DNA of 64,000 nucleotides from Sulfurovum sp. TSL1. GTDB lineage: Bacteria; Campylobacterota; Campylobacteria; Campylobacterales; Sulfurovaceae. The notes under the pieces were generated by a model, which worked only from the letters and a program-made list of their open reading frames with translations, was not told the origin of the DNA and did not search any database. The DNA lies in NCBI RefSeq assembly GCF_019972135.1, contig NZ_BPFI01000001.1:665106-729105 (forward strand), in the 5' to 3' direction. The position numbers and the translations under genes are program-made. Positions 63,921 to 64,000 of this stretch are shown here, piece after piece. Position 1 is the stretch's first letter. Every line of letters begins with the position of its first letter.

Positions 63921-64000
63921 TACTAAAAGTTATCCAACTAATTTTTATAAAGTGATTGATAATTAAGCAATAATAAAACTTCATGCTTAATGCAAAAAAT

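Overview
The window looks like chromosome of a marine or hydrogen/sulfur-oxidising Campylobacterota bacterium, probably close to Sulfurovum. This rests on the AT-rich sequence with TATAAT-type -10 boxes and no clear -35, the short Pgi, the mix of respiratory and c-di-GMP signalling genes, and tight overlapping operons. The genus assignment is inference. No rRNA, tRNA, insertion sequence or CRISPR array was seen.

Region 1 (1-10.6 kb): energy conversion. The window opens inside an accessory N-type ATPase operon (atpB-E-F-A-G), whose b subunit carries a delta-like tail. A convergent type II P-type cation ATPase follows. Next is a two-gene [NiFe] hydrogenase whose small subunit is fused behind an FAD/NAD(P) oxidoreductase and a BFD-type [2Fe-2S] domain. 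It would be a compact pyridine-nucleotide-linked hydrogenase, and one expected proximal-cluster cysteine is an asparagine.

Region 2 (10.6-19.3 kb): housekeeping genes, namely metK, a macrodomain protein, two small membrane proteins, a lipoprotein, phosphofructokinase, a LOG-family protein, valS and a Sel1-repeat protein.

Region 3 (19.3-31.3 kb): signalling and cell envelope. Two membrane GGDEF-EAL proteins flank a DUF4382 lipoprotein, a Y-family DNA polymerase, a pentaheme cytochrome lipoprotein and a small membrane protein. The DUF4382 gene and the small membrane gene each follow a c-di-GMP-I (GEMM)-like riboswitch. The first lies beside a 50-bp half-aptamer duplication. All copies seem to carry C where the canonical aptamer has the ligand-contacting G.

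Region 4 (31.3-63.9 kb): a carbohydrate storage island, almost all on the minus strand. It has (a) a glucosylglycerate synthesis/recycling operon (phosphatase, glycerate kinase, GpgS, glucosylglycerate phosphorylase, GalU); (b) an Entner-Doudoroff operon (zwf-pgl-edd-eda-pgi); (c) glk behind a close homologue of the alpha/beta regulatory subunits of eukaryotic phosphorylase kinase; (d) a GT35 glycogen phosphorylase homologue lacking the PLP lysine, preceded by a remnant of a gap gene; (e) pgm; and (f) an eight-gene glycogen operon (glycogen-binding module, nucleotidyltransferase/PMM-like fusion, two GH57 enzymes, GalT-like protein, two GlgA, GlgB). Together these would let glucose units move between glycogen, glucosylglycerate and the ED or EMP pathways. 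No glgC is present in the window.
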